Shown here: positions 43,988 through 51,535 of the stretch, piece by piece | How the letters are laid out: every line of letters begins with the position of its first letter | How positions within the stretch are numbered: position 1 is the stretch's first letter | DNA from: JACKCB01 sp964452775 | GTDB taxonomy: Bacteria; Chloroflexota; Anaerolineae; Promineifilales; Promineifilaceae | Assembly (NCBI GenBank): GCA_964452775.1 | Contig: CAYVQP010000018.1 | Location: 1-60,921, forward strand | Reading direction: 5' to 3' | DNA length: 60,921 bases | The notes under the pieces: generated by a model | The model's database searches: none | Told to the model about the DNA's origin: nothing | The model's input: only the letters and a program-made list of their open reading frames with translations | Translations under genes and position numbers: made by a program

Positions 43988-44404
43988 ATGAAGAAACTTA
44001 AGTGGTGGTTCCTGATTGTCGGTGGCTTCTATTTCTTGTTGTCGTTGGCGAACCTGTACGGCATTTTTGTAGATCATGCGTTTTTCGCCAGCGCCCTGCC
44101 CTATCCGGCTGATGCGGCCGTCGTTCAGGCATTTGTTGACGGCTGGTCCCCATTTGGCTTTGAAGTGCTTGGGCTGGGCACGTTTATGCTCTGGGCCGCA
44201 CGCAAGCCGGCTAAGTACATTGGCGCTGTCTGGTTGATTATCTGGTTGGAGCTGCTGCACGGGGTGATTGACGATATCTACCTGATCGCCCGCGGTTTTG
44301 ACGCGACACAATACATTGCGTTCATCGCGATTCACCTGGCGATCATCGTCACCGGCTACATGTTCGCCCGTCAGGCGACGGCCGAGCTGGAGGCCGGCTC
44401 CTAA
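43988..44404 (+). CDS. Small four-helix membrane protein, BphX-like
   Basis: 138 residues from ATG 43988, with a near-consensus AGGAGGT 6 nt upstream. Four membrane helices are visible: WWFLIVGGFYFLLSLANLYG, then FEVLGLGTFMLWAA, YIGAVWLIIWLELLHGVID, and FIAIHLAIIVTGYMFARQ. Conserved-looking His and Asp lie in the third helix region (LLHGVIDDIY). The pattern resembles BphX-type proteins of unknown function. A perfect hairpin follows the stop. Confidence 0.6.
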   Translation: MKKLKWWFLIVGGFYFLLSLANLYGIFVDHAFFASALPYPADAAVVQAFVDGWSPFGFEVLGLGTFMLWAARKPAKYIGAVWLIIWLELLHGVIDDIYLIARGFDATQYIAFIAIHLAIIVTGYMFARQATAELEAGS

Positions 44405-44414
44405 TCTAAAGGCT

Positions 44415-44448
44415 AGACCTGCCAGGTCTTCTGAGACCTGGCAGGTCT
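44415..44448. terminator. Perfect 15-bp hairpin between convergent genes
   Basis: AGACCTGCCAGGTCT (44415-44429) and AGACCTGGCAGGTCT (44434-44448) with a 4-nt loop. Each arm is itself near-palindromic. Likely a bidirectional terminator. Confidence 0.7.
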
Positions 44449-44466
44449 TACTAACCGTTTACTGCT

Positions 44467-46998
44467 TTACCGGGCGCTCCGGCTTCTCCGCCCAAGCGCT
44501 ACGGTCGCCGCCAGCAACCCCATGGCTGCCAAAGCAACTACCACGCCCGCAACCCAGGTGGCGCCGGCTGCCGCCGACTGGCTGCTCAGGGTAACGGCGG
44601 TTGGGCTGAATGTCACCACCATGTCCTGAATCTCACCGCCAAACGCCTGATTGTTGGGTGTGGCCAGGCCATCCGCATACAGATAGTTGACCGCGCTGTT
44701 CACGCCACAGGCGCCGGTGCCCATCGGCGTTACCCGGAAGCGCATGTACAAGGTGGCTCCATTGGCCGCATCGAGAGGCAGCGGGAACGTCGTGTTGTTC
44801 ACGCCGTTGACCGCGTTGTAGTTCACCAGCACATGCTCGCCGGCGTCGTTGAAGTCCCCGTCCGGGTCTACCGTGTTGCTGTCATTGTTAAAGTCCACCC
44901 AGGCGTTCAGGCAGGCCGGCCCGTTGGTGATTACCACGTCCATCTCGCCTTGCTGGTCGCTCCAGTTGGAGCCGGCCGGGATTGACAGGCCGTCCTCGTC
45001 CGCCAGACCGTTGGTGTCGTCACCCGTGGCCCCGGCGTTTGGCTGGCCGTTGCTCTCCGTATCGCGAAGGACGCCGATGATCGGATCTCCGGTGTAGGCC
45101 AGGTGGCGGGGTCCGCTGTTTGTGCCCAGCGTCCCGTAGCTGTCCGGCGCGTCGCCCCAATCAAACGTGCCGCTGTTGATCAGGTCGCAGGTGACGATGT
45201 CTGCGGTGGTGAACTCCACATTCCAGGGCTGTCCGCCCGCGATTTGGAACGGCGTCGGCGCGTCGTCGCCAAGCGAGAAGCGTTGGCAATCTACCGGCGT
45301 CTGCGGGGTCAGGTCTACGGACAGCTCGCTGAAGTCAATCTCGCTGGGCCAGGTTACTTCGTTGGGCGTCCATTGCCAGATGAAAGTGCCATCATCAAAG
45401 GTATTCCCACCCTGCGTCTGGCCCAGGTTATCCTGATTGCCGGCCGGCCCTTGCACCGGCTGCACCCAATCATAGCCATTGGCCGGGTTGCCGCCGGTCA
45501 CGTTCACGGTGGCGGTCAGCGGGAAATCCGGCACCGGTACCTGCTCGAAGCCGTCATCAACGTACTTGGTCACGGTAAGCGAGTTGCCGCACAGCGAGAA
45601 GGCGATATCTTGCAGGGCATCCGCCAACTGGTCGAAGTCGGCCGTCGTCGTGTAGTCTCCCTGGGCGAAGTTCGACCAGGGTGTTGGATATTCATCCGGC
45701 CCGGTGGCGGCAGACAGGCGTCCCTTCTGGTCGCCCGTGGTCAGGCCGACGCCGATGCCGAAGAGGTGCGAACCCTGCCCCCGCACCTGGTCAGCCGGCC
45801 CAAAGGCGTGCAGCATCGCCAGCCGCTCCGACTGACCGGTCAACGGGTTGCCGTTGCTGTCATTGTAGGCCGTAGGGTCGCCGTCGGTCATGAACACCAC
45901 CATGTCCGCCACCGGCCCGCCGGCATTGATGGCATACGTCGCCAACATGGCCGCCTGCCAGTTGGTCCAATTACCGACGTCGCCATTGTGGTAGGTGTTG
46001 TCCAGGTAGTCCTCCAGCGTCGTCAGGTTGGCGCTGTTAAGCGGCATCCAGCCATAACGGGTCACGGCGGACGACGCAAACTCGACGACGGCCACTTTCG
46101 AACCGGTATTGACCATGGCGTTCAGGAAGGCGCTGGAGGCGTCACGGACGGCCTGTTGGTCGGTGGTACCAATGGAGCCGGACGCGTCAAGAATCAGGGT
46201 GAAGTCCAACCCGCAGGCCGCCGGCAAGTCCGGGTTGTAGGCCGGGGTGACCGAGGCCTTGATTTCCATCGCCGCCAACGCGCAATCTTCTCCGTTGTCT
46301 GCATCCGCGCCAACCACCCGCTCGCCGTTCGTGTCGACGAGGGAGTAGCCGGCCCAGTAAGAAAGATCATTGCCTGTGCTTGTATCGTCGTCCCAAACCT
46401 CTGAGACGTTGTTCGAACTAAAGATGTCGCCATCGCCGGAGTTGTTGTCCTGCGAAATGGCGGCGTGAATAACGGAAGAGCGGTCCATGCCGCTCATTGA
46501 CACCGAGACACCCGATCCGCTGCTACAATTGGCAGCCGTATTGCTGGCGGTAACGCCAATCGGGCTGCTCTGATCCACCCCGTTATAGTTGTAAGCAAGA
46601 CCCACGCTTGGGTTGGGGTTGCTGCCGGTGAAGCTGATCGACACGTTGGCCGTAATGGCGGAGCCGCTGCCGAGCAGTTGATAGAAGACGCTAACCTGCG
46701 AGCCGTCGCTGCTGTAGTCCGCTGCGACCGCCGGCGTCATCGGATTGCTATTATAGGTGACCGAAGTGGTTGATTGTTCGCTGCCGGTCATGACTGAGAC
46801 AACCAGTAGCCGGTCGCTCCCGGCCGGCACCGTATGGCTAAAGCTGTTGGAACTGCCGGTACTGATACTGGCTACCGTGATAGGCGGCAACGGATCGGGA
46901 TAGGCCTCGGCAATGCCGGCGACCAGCAGCATAGACACAGCCAGGGCCAGCGCCACGGCGACAATCCGGCCGCCATTCCATTTCCTCTTAGTACTCAT
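44467..46998 (-). CDS. Secreted VWA and GEVED domain protein with C-terminal anchor
   Basis: 843 residues; GGAG lies 8 nt before the ATG. A signal peptide covers residues 1-32. Residues about 35-250 are a beta-rich adhesion-like domain. The VWA domain follows, with metal-site motif ILDASGSIG. Downstream is FDWGDAPDSYGTL with HLAYTGDPIIG and VDFNNDSNTVDPDGDFND, the GEVED pattern. The C-terminus ends SPTAVTLSSQSAAAG, a membrane helix, and a basic tail GRRSRSAR, suggesting sorting or anchoring; the same motif ends the SdrD protein at the right edge. Probably a cell-surface adhesin. The upstream region is 522 bp and holds repeat arrays. Confidence 0.82.
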   Translation of the reverse strand: MSTKRKWNGGRIVAVALALAVSMLLVAGIAEAYPDPLPPITVASISTGSSNSFSHTVPAGSDRLLVVSVMTGSEQSTTSVTYNSNPMTPAVAADYSSDGSQVSVFYQLLGSGSAITANVSISFTGSNPNPSVGLAYNYNGVDQSSPIGVTASNTAANCSSGSGVSVSMSGMDRSSVIHAAISQDNNSGDGDIFSSNNVSEVWDDDTSTGNDLSYWAGYSLVDTNGERVVGADADNGEDCALAAMEIKASVTPAYNPDLPAACGLDFTLILDASGSIGTTDQQAVRDASSAFLNAMVNTGSKVAVVEFASSAVTRYGWMPLNSANLTTLEDYLDNTYHNGDVGNWTNWQAAMLATYAINAGGPVADMVVFMTDGDPTAYNDSNGNPLTGQSERLAMLHAFGPADQVRGQGSHLFGIGVGLTTGDQKGRLSAATGPDEYPTPWSNFAQGDYTTTADFDQLADALQDIAFSLCGNSLTVTKYVDDGFEQVPVPDFPLTATVNVTGGNPANGYDWVQPVQGPAGNQDNLGQTQGGNTFDDGTFIWQWTPNEVTWPSEIDFSELSVDLTPQTPVDCQRFSLGDDAPTPFQIAGGQPWNVEFTTADIVTCDLINSGTFDWGDAPDSYGTLGTNSGPRHLAYTGDPIIGVLRDTESNGQPNAGATGDDTNGLADEDGLSIPAGSNWSDQQGEMDVVITNGPACLNAWVDFNNDSNTVDPDGDFNDAGEHVLVNYNAVNGVNNTTFPLPLDAANGATLYMRFRVTPMGTGACGVNSAVNYLYADGLATPNNQAFGGEIQDMVVTFSPTAVTLSSQSAAAGATWVAGVVVALAAMGLLAATVALGRRSRSAR

Positions 46999-47330
46999 CG
47001 TTCGTTCTCCTTTCAGTCAAGACTTCATCTCGACGCAACTCTGTAGCTCGAGATTTCATCTCGACATGCCCAATGCATTCCATGCGTAGCTCGCATCAAA
47101 CCCCGTAGTTCTTCATCAAGTACCTCGCAGGACAGGGACACTGAGCCGGACCTGAAGGGTTTTCGGTTACGGGCTACGCTCTCAACGCCTCAAAGATTTG
47201 TTAATACGAAATCATCCTGAGCTTGCTCCTCCAATAGCTGCTCACCACCTGCGTTGCTGCCGACTCCAAGAACTCCCAACCTGAAGGGGAGCTCTGGCTA
47301 ATGCCCCAAAGTCAACATCAAAAAACAACT

Positions 47331-47387
47331 AGTACTGCGGTACTTATATAGTACCCAAGTACTATCCTGGTACTTCGGTACTAGCAT
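47331..47387. repeat. Three 19-bp tandem repeats of GTAC-N4-GTAC
   Basis: Units at 47331-47349, 47350-47368 and 47369-47387. GTAC occurs at 47332, 47340, 47351, 47359, 47370 and 47378, so the spacing alternates 8, 11, 8, 11, 8. Each pair is a dyad, as expected for a dimeric DNA-binding protein. A candidate -10 (TACAAT, 47392-47397) follows directly on the plus strand, so unit 3 would cover its -35 region. Confidence 0.8.
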
Positions 47388-47408
47388 AACATACAATTTG
47401 AGAAATTT

Positions 47409-47448
47409 TGGTTCGGATTTGGTTAGAGATGGTTCGGATTTGGTTAGA
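47409..47448. repeat. Two 19-bp direct repeats carrying four phased TGGTT boxes
   Basis: The same 19-bp sequence, TGGTTCGGATTTGGTTAGA, occurs at 47409-47427 and 47430-47448. TGGTT starts at 47409, 47420, 47430 and 47441, one per helical turn (11, 10, 11). This is the layout bound by OmpR/PhoB regulators. Confidence 0.75.
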
Positions 47449-47476
47449 AAAGGCAGGGATGGAGTATGAAGGGGAC

Positions 47477-47507
47477 AAAAAAAGATGGCTGTCGGGCAAC
47501 GGCCATC
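47477..47507 (-). terminator. Rho-independent terminator of tRNA-Gly
   Basis: On the minus strand, GATGGC pairs with GCCATC (47502-47507 and 47484-47489), followed by seven T (47483-47477). It begins 14 nt after the tRNA 3' end. Confidence 0.85.
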
Positions 47508-47520
47508 TCAATTAACGAAC

Positions 47521-47594
47521 TGGAGCGAGTGACGGGATTCGAACCCGTGATAGAGGCTTGGGAAGCCACTGTGATACCACTTCACCACACCCGC
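47521..47594 (-). tRNA. tRNA-Gly, anticodon CCC
   Basis: The minus strand folds into a full cloverleaf of 74 nt including encoded CCA: acceptor GCGGGTG/CACTCGC with one G-T pair, D-stem GTGA/TCAC, anticodon loop TTCCCAA giving CCC, T-arm ACGGG-TTCGAAT-CCCGT, and 3' TCCA. It resembles E. coli tRNA-Gly(CCC), which reads GGG. The anticodon stem GTGGC/GCCTC has a T-T mismatch at the second pair. A strong promoter and terminator flank it. Confidence 0.95.
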
Positions 47595-47606
47595 GAATTC
47601 ACCGGC

Positions 47607-47635
47607 ATTATAGTCACCCCTGCCGGCGGGGTCAA
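47607..47635 (-). promoter_or_regulatory. Strong promoter of tRNA-Gly
   Basis: On the minus strand TTGACC (47635-47630), a 17-nt spacer and TATAAT (47612-47607). Transcription should start near 47600, a few bases before the tRNA. Confidence 0.85.
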
Positions 47636-47636
47636 G

Positions 47637-48314
47637 TCAAGTTGTCGGCGACTGCTCCCCGCTCCCCCGTTGCGCTCGATCCGCTACGTACTGGCTGAGC
47701 GGCGTGTCCGCCTTCAGTTCCCGCAAGTAGTCCGCATACTGCACCACCAGGCTGAACAACCCGAGACTGAGCAATATGACCGCGGTCAGGCTGCTATCCC
47801 TATCCAGCCGCAGGCCGCGGAGGACAAGCTCAACCCCAATTAGCATGGTGATGATAATCAGCGCTTCGTCACGAGATTTACGTACCAGCCAAAGGCCGCC
47901 AAGACCGACGAGAATGGCCAGGGAGATGCCGACTATCATCGCCGTCTGCTCCGGCAACTCCCCTACCAGAGTTGTCAGGTATCGCGCAATCCCAAAGAAC
48001 CACAGGGCGATTTCCGCTCCCGCCAGGAACCCGAGAACCTGACCGGCCAGCGCCGGACGCGCGCGACCCAGGCTCACCCCGGCCAAACAGACCAGCAGAG
48101 AGATACCTATATACAGCCATTCCCGCATCGTCACCAGGTCCCGGGCCTCTTCCGCCCCGACCACAAACTTGGCCAGCACAGTAGCCGTTACCAACAGGCC
48201 GATGACGCCCAGTGACGCCCACAGCTGTCGCCGGCCGAACAGGAGGATATACCCGCCCGCAGCCACACTCAACACCGAAAACAACAGATTAAGTAACGCA
48301 GTCGAGATAGTCAT
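47637..48314 (-). CDS. Membrane protein of unknown function, seven helices
   Basis: 225 residues with about seven hydrophobic segments (LLFSVLSVAAGGYILLFG, LWASLGVIGLLVTATVLA, and so on). The tail is short and cytosolic (KADTPLSQYVADRAQRG). I do not recognise a family. It starts 10 nt after the holin-UbiB fusion stop, so it is likely cotranscribed and may be a membrane partner of that kinase-like protein. Its end overlaps the spacer to the tRNA promoter. Confidence 0.65.
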   Translation of the reverse strand: MTISTALLNLLFSVLSVAAGGYILLFGRRQLWASLGVIGLLVTATVLAKFVVGAEEARDLVTMREWLYIGISLLVCLAGVSLGRARPALAGQVLGFLAGAEIALWFFGIARYLTTLVGELPEQTAMIVGISLAILVGLGGLWLVRKSRDEALIIITMLIGVELVLRGLRLDRDSSLTAVILLSLGLFSLVVQYADYLRELKADTPLSQYVADRAQRGSGEQSPTT

Positions 48315-48324
48315 CGAATCCTCC

Positions 48325-50478
48325 CTACTCCTCGTCTTCGCTGCCTCGGTTCAGTCGCCGGATAGCCGAAATCACCACGTACGCGCTGACCAGCGTGCCG
48401 GCCAGGAACATGTAATAAGCCAGGTCGGACAGGTCCACTCCGCCCAGGGTAACATCAATAGTGCCGGCGATGGCTGACCCGACCAGCCAGCTGGCCAGCA
48501 CCAGCCCAATCAGCAGCCGGTCAAAGCTCTTGGTCATCGCTTTGTCCAGCTTCTCCACCTGAGGCGAAAGGTCGCTGGTGTCTATGTGCACGCTCAGCCG
48601 GCCCTTCTCATATTGGTCCATCCACTTGGTCGTGGCCTGCACCAGGTCCGGTATCCGGTAGATTATTTCCCGTGAGCTGCGCGAAATTTGCGTGCGCACC
48701 ATCTGGCTGATCGCCTCCGTGTTCACCTGATCGCGCATCAACACCTTGCTGCTGGCGACGGCAGTGGCCGAAAGGTTGATAGAAGGTTCCAGCGCCCGAA
48801 TCAATTCATCCGCCTGCATCAACGTCTTGAAAGCCAGGGTAAAGTTGGGGTCCAGCCGCAACCCAAAGCGGCGCAGGATGTCTTGTAGGGCGGTGAAGCT
48901 GTAAGACATGTCCCCCTCCACACCCAGAAAGCGCTGCCCGAAGCGTTCCATCGCCTCGATGAACGCCTGTTCATCTACCTTATACCCCGGCAACGGCTTG
49001 CTCAGGTAAAGCGCCGCCTTGCCCATGCTGTAACCGTCCTGCTGCACCATCGAGACCAGCAGGTCGGCCAGCGCCATGCGCTGAATCCGGTTCATCTCCC
49101 CCATCAGGCCCATATCCAGGAAGCCGATCTCGCCCGTCTCCAGGTTTACCAGCACGTTGCCGGGATGCGGGTCGGCGTGAAAGAAGCCGTCGAACAACGC
49201 CTGCTTGGTAAGGGCCATCACGAAGTTTTGCGCCAGCGTCCGCCGGTCCAGGCCGGCGGCATCAATCCGGGCCACATCCGTGATCTTCACCCCCGGCAGA
49301 AACTCCATCGTCAGCACCTTGTCCGTGGACAACTCGGAGTAGACGGTCGGAATGTGAACTCCCTCCAGCCCTTCCATGTTCTTCGCCAGCAGGCGGACGT
49401 TGGACGCTTCATTGCGATAGTCCAGCTCGTAAAGGATCGCCGCGCCAAACTCACCGACCAACCCTTTCAGATCCATGCCCCGCGCCCATTCCTGCCGGCG
49501 TTGGATGGCCTTGGTCAGGTCGTTGATTACGTTTAGGTCCGCTTTGATGGTTACGTCAATGTTCGGGCGCTGAATCTTCACTACCACCAGCGTACCGTCA
49601 TGCAAGGTAGCCCGGTGCACCTGCGCAGTGGAGGCGGCGGCAAACGGCTCCTGCTCGAAGGTGGCGTAGAGATTCTCCGGCGTGTCCTTCAGCTCGCGCA
49701 GCACGATGGCCCGCGCGGTCTCATATGGGAACGGCGGCACATTGCTTTGCAGCTTCTCCAGCTGCGCCTTCCATTCCGGCGGCAGCTCTTGCGCCCGGCT
49801 ACTGACAATCTGGCCGAACTTAACAAAGGTCGGACCCAGCTCCTGCAGCATGTAGCGTACCTTCTCTTCCATCGTCAGGGTACTCACCAGGTCCACGTCG
49901 CGGAAGAGCAGCTCCTGCATGAACTGCCGGAAGCGGGCCAACGGGGTCATATTGACCGCGATGTCGCCCGTATAGCGCATGATGGTTTCGGTGATCTGGG
50001 CGGTGCGCAGGTTCTCGGCGATCAGGTTGCGCCGGCCCGTGGAGAGCCGGCCTACCCAACGCCAATAAAACTGGCGCTCAATCTGGCTTTGAAAGGCCGG
50101 CATGTCCAGCCCAAAGAAGGCCTCCATCACCGCCAGCACCAGCGCCATGATCGTGCCCGCGATGATCACTCTGACCAGCTCCGGCCACTCGATGACAAAC
50201 GAGGCCGGGGCCAGCCAGGCCAATAGACCGAAGAGCAAGGTATTGATCACCACCGCAAACAGGCCCATGGTGCGCACCAACAGCCGGGCGGTAAACAACA
50301 GCACCAGCGGGCGGATGAAGGCGTTGATCAGGCCAAACAGCACGCCGAAGAGCAGGTAGCTGGCCGTGATCCCGACCTGGCCCGGCAACACCGGCTGGAT
50401 ACTCATTCCCGGCATCAGAATAATGGTAATCGCCAGGGCGAGAGCGTTGATGATGATACGAATCGCGAAATATATCAT
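48325..50478 (-). CDS. Phage_holin_4-like domain fused to UbiB/ABC1 atypical kinase
   Basis: 717 residues. Residues 1-125 contain four membrane helices of the YvlD/Phage_holin_4_2 type (FAIRIIINALALAITIILMP, LLFGVLFGLINAFIRPLV). From about 190 to 560 is an ABC1/UbiB/AarF kinase domain: the KxGQ motif in FVKFGQIVSSRAQELPPEW, the Ala-rich loop FAAASTAQVHRA in place of the P-loop, VVVKIQRP, the catalytic HADPHPGNVLVN and DMGLMGEM. Two more helices lie near 655-705. UbiB proteins are atypical ATPases linked to quinone or lipid handling. Here an N-terminal four-helix module replaces the usual cytosolic start. Confidence 0.85.
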   Translation of the reverse strand: MIYFAIRIIINALALAITIILMPGMSIQPVLPGQVGITASYLLFGVLFGLINAFIRPLVLLFTARLLVRTMGLFAVVINTLLFGLLAWLAPASFVIEWPELVRVIIAGTIMALVLAVMEAFFGLDMPAFQSQIERQFYWRWVGRLSTGRRNLIAENLRTAQITETIMRYTGDIAVNMTPLARFRQFMQELLFRDVDLVSTLTMEEKVRYMLQELGPTFVKFGQIVSSRAQELPPEWKAQLEKLQSNVPPFPYETARAIVLRELKDTPENLYATFEQEPFAAASTAQVHRATLHDGTLVVVKIQRPNIDVTIKADLNVINDLTKAIQRRQEWARGMDLKGLVGEFGAAILYELDYRNEASNVRLLAKNMEGLEGVHIPTVYSELSTDKVLTMEFLPGVKITDVARIDAAGLDRRTLAQNFVMALTKQALFDGFFHADPHPGNVLVNLETGEIGFLDMGLMGEMNRIQRMALADLLVSMVQQDGYSMGKAALYLSKPLPGYKVDEQAFIEAMERFGQRFLGVEGDMSYSFTALQDILRRFGLRLDPNFTLAFKTLMQADELIRALEPSINLSATAVASSKVLMRDQVNTEAISQMVRTQISRSSREIIYRIPDLVQATTKWMDQYEKGRLSVHIDTSDLSPQVEKLDKAMTKSFDRLLIGLVLASWLVGSAIAGTIDVTLGGVDLSDLAYYMFLAGTLVSAYVVISAIRRLNRGSEDEE

Positions 50479-50520
50479 CTGATATCCCCAAAAGTTGCAC
50501 GATGGCTGGCGCTACCGCAC

Positions 50521-50540
50521 CGCGGCGTATATTCGCCGCG
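50521..50540 (-). other. Hairpin in the 5' leader of the holin-UbiB gene
   Basis: CGCGGCG (50521-50527) and CGCCGCG (50534-50540) form a 7-bp stem with a 6-nt loop, between the predicted transcription start and the ATG. It could affect translation or stability. Confidence 0.4.
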
Positions 50541-50563
50541 AGTGCGCTGCCTTTACACTCTGA

Positions 50564-50591
50564 ATCATACCAGAATTCTGCGTGATTGTAA
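50564..50591 (-). promoter_or_regulatory. Promoter of the holin-UbiB gene
   Basis: On the minus strand TTACAA (50591-50586), a 16-nt spacer ending TGG, and TATGAT (50569-50564), an extended -10. The leader is about 80 nt. Confidence 0.55.
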
Positions 50592-50628
50592 GCAGATCCT
50601 TGCCTGAAACGTGAGGTTGGGGCGCCGT

Positions 50629-50662
50629 GGCGACCATGGTAGCTTTCCGTGATATGGTCGCC
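50629..50662. repeat. 9-bp inverted repeat upstream of the SHOCT gene
   Basis: GGCGACCAT (50629-50637) and ATGGTCGCC (50654-50662) around a 16-nt loop. It lies about 70 nt before the SHOCT start and could be an operator or leader hairpin. Confidence 0.4.
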
Positions 50663-50733
50663 GTTAATGGAAACTGGGAATCCAGGCTTCCAACGCGATT
50701 GGGCCCGGTCGCCCGGGCGAAGGAGAGACCGAA

Positions 50734-51356
50734 ATGAGAAGAGGTGGAAGAGTCGCCGGCCGGCGTGCGGCCCGGCGCACCGTGCGCAGAATCGCTCGCC
50801 GGCGGATGATGTTGCCCATGGGACGGCGCTTTCGTCGCCGGCGCTTCNNNNNNNNNNNNNNNNNNNNNNNNNNNNNNNNNNNNNNNNNNNNNNNNNNNNN
50901 NNNNNNNNNNNNNNNNNNNNNNNNNNNNNNNNNNNNNNNNNNNNNNNCGCTCGCCGGCGGATGATGTTGCCCATGGGACGGCGCTTTCGTCGCCGGCGCT
51001 TCATGGTGGGCGGCTTCACTATGCTGCTCGTCGGCGGCGCGGCCTACAAGCTGGGGCAGAGCAGCGTCCACCAGATTGAGCAGCACACCGGCAAGCCCGC
51101 CGAACAGCTTACTGAACAAGAGCTTGAGGCGGCCATGGACGAGTTGGGCATTGAGGAAGAAGAACTCAGCGCTGAGGACATGGCAGCCATCGAAGCGGAG
51201 GCAGAGGGCGCGTCCCCGGCCGGCGCGCACGCCGCACCGGGTAACGCTCAGTCCGACTACATCACCGAGCTGGAGCGCCTGGCCGAACTGCGCCAAAAGG
51301 GGATCATCACCGACGAGGAATTCGGGGCCAAGAAGCGACAACTCCTCGGCCTGTAG
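50734..51356 (+). CDS. Small membrane protein with C-terminal SHOCT domain
   Basis: Once the duplicated 55 bp and the 100-N gap are collapsed, the protein is 155 residues: an Arg-rich N-terminus (MRRGGRVAGRRAARRT...), a hydrophobic segment MVGGFTMLLVGGAAYKLG, an acidic helical middle, and a SHOCT domain ending ITELERLAELRQKGIITD followed by EEFGAKKRQLL. SHOCT is a short oligomerisation motif found at protein ends. The start is ATG 50734, with GGAGAG upstream. The joined frame is continuous, which confirms that the gap is artificial. Function unknown. Confidence 0.8.
50848..50947. other. Assembly gap (100 N) flanked by duplicated 55-bp contig ends
   Basis: 50793-50847 and 50948-51002 are identical over exactly 55 bp. 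Joining 50847 to 51003 restores the SHOCT protein. Confidence 0.95.
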
Positions 51357-51368
51357 CGCAGGCGCAGC

Positions 51369-51535
51369 TTACAATTCATCTGTGGGCCCAAACAGCTGGT
51401 CGAGCTGTTCCATCGCGGGCAATCTGGCTTCCACTAGTTGCGCGGGAAGTCGCTGCGCCGGTCGTTCTGCTCTTCCCACGCCGCTATCAGCGCGTCCATT
51501 TGTCGCCAGACATCCTCATTTACCGGCGCAGCCAT
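51369..51535 (-). pseudogene. Possible small gene with a one-base frameshift
   Basis: From ATG 51535, overlapping the end of the upstream membrane-protein gene, one frame reads MAAPVNEDVWRQMDALIAAW for 33 residues to TAG 51436-51434. A different frame then reads RLPAQLVEARLPAMEQLDQL to TAA 51371-51369. Joining the two with a one-base shift gives about 55 helical residues. This is by eye only; the short 33-residue product may be the real one, or neither. Confidence 0.25.

Larger units (their letters stand above)
46999..47520. other. Intergenic region, 522 bp, with two repeat arrays
   Basis: It contains a short palindrome TCGAGAT-ttc-ATCTCGA (47048-47064), degenerate CCCCGTAG-type pieces near 47100-47160, the 19-bp GTAC array (47331-47387), the TGGTT array (47409-47448) and the tRNA terminator. 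It is less GC-rich than its surroundings. No coding sequence supported. Confidence 0.6.

Noticed and set aside
45103..46404. Long plus-strand reading frame of 433 residues
   Set aside because: It is antisense to the VWA/GEVED gene, and its composition (His/Arg/Val-rich) is a shadow typical of GC-rich DNA.
47332..47381. NtcA binding sites
   Set aside because: NtcA needs GTA-N8-TAC; the spacing here is GTA-N6-TAC.
47331..47448. CRISPR array
   Set aside because: The repeats are contiguous with no spacers, and units are only 19 bp; no cas gene is present.
47466..47843. 125-residue plus-strand frame
   Set aside because: It runs antisense through tRNA-Gly and its terminator, and through the membrane-protein gene.
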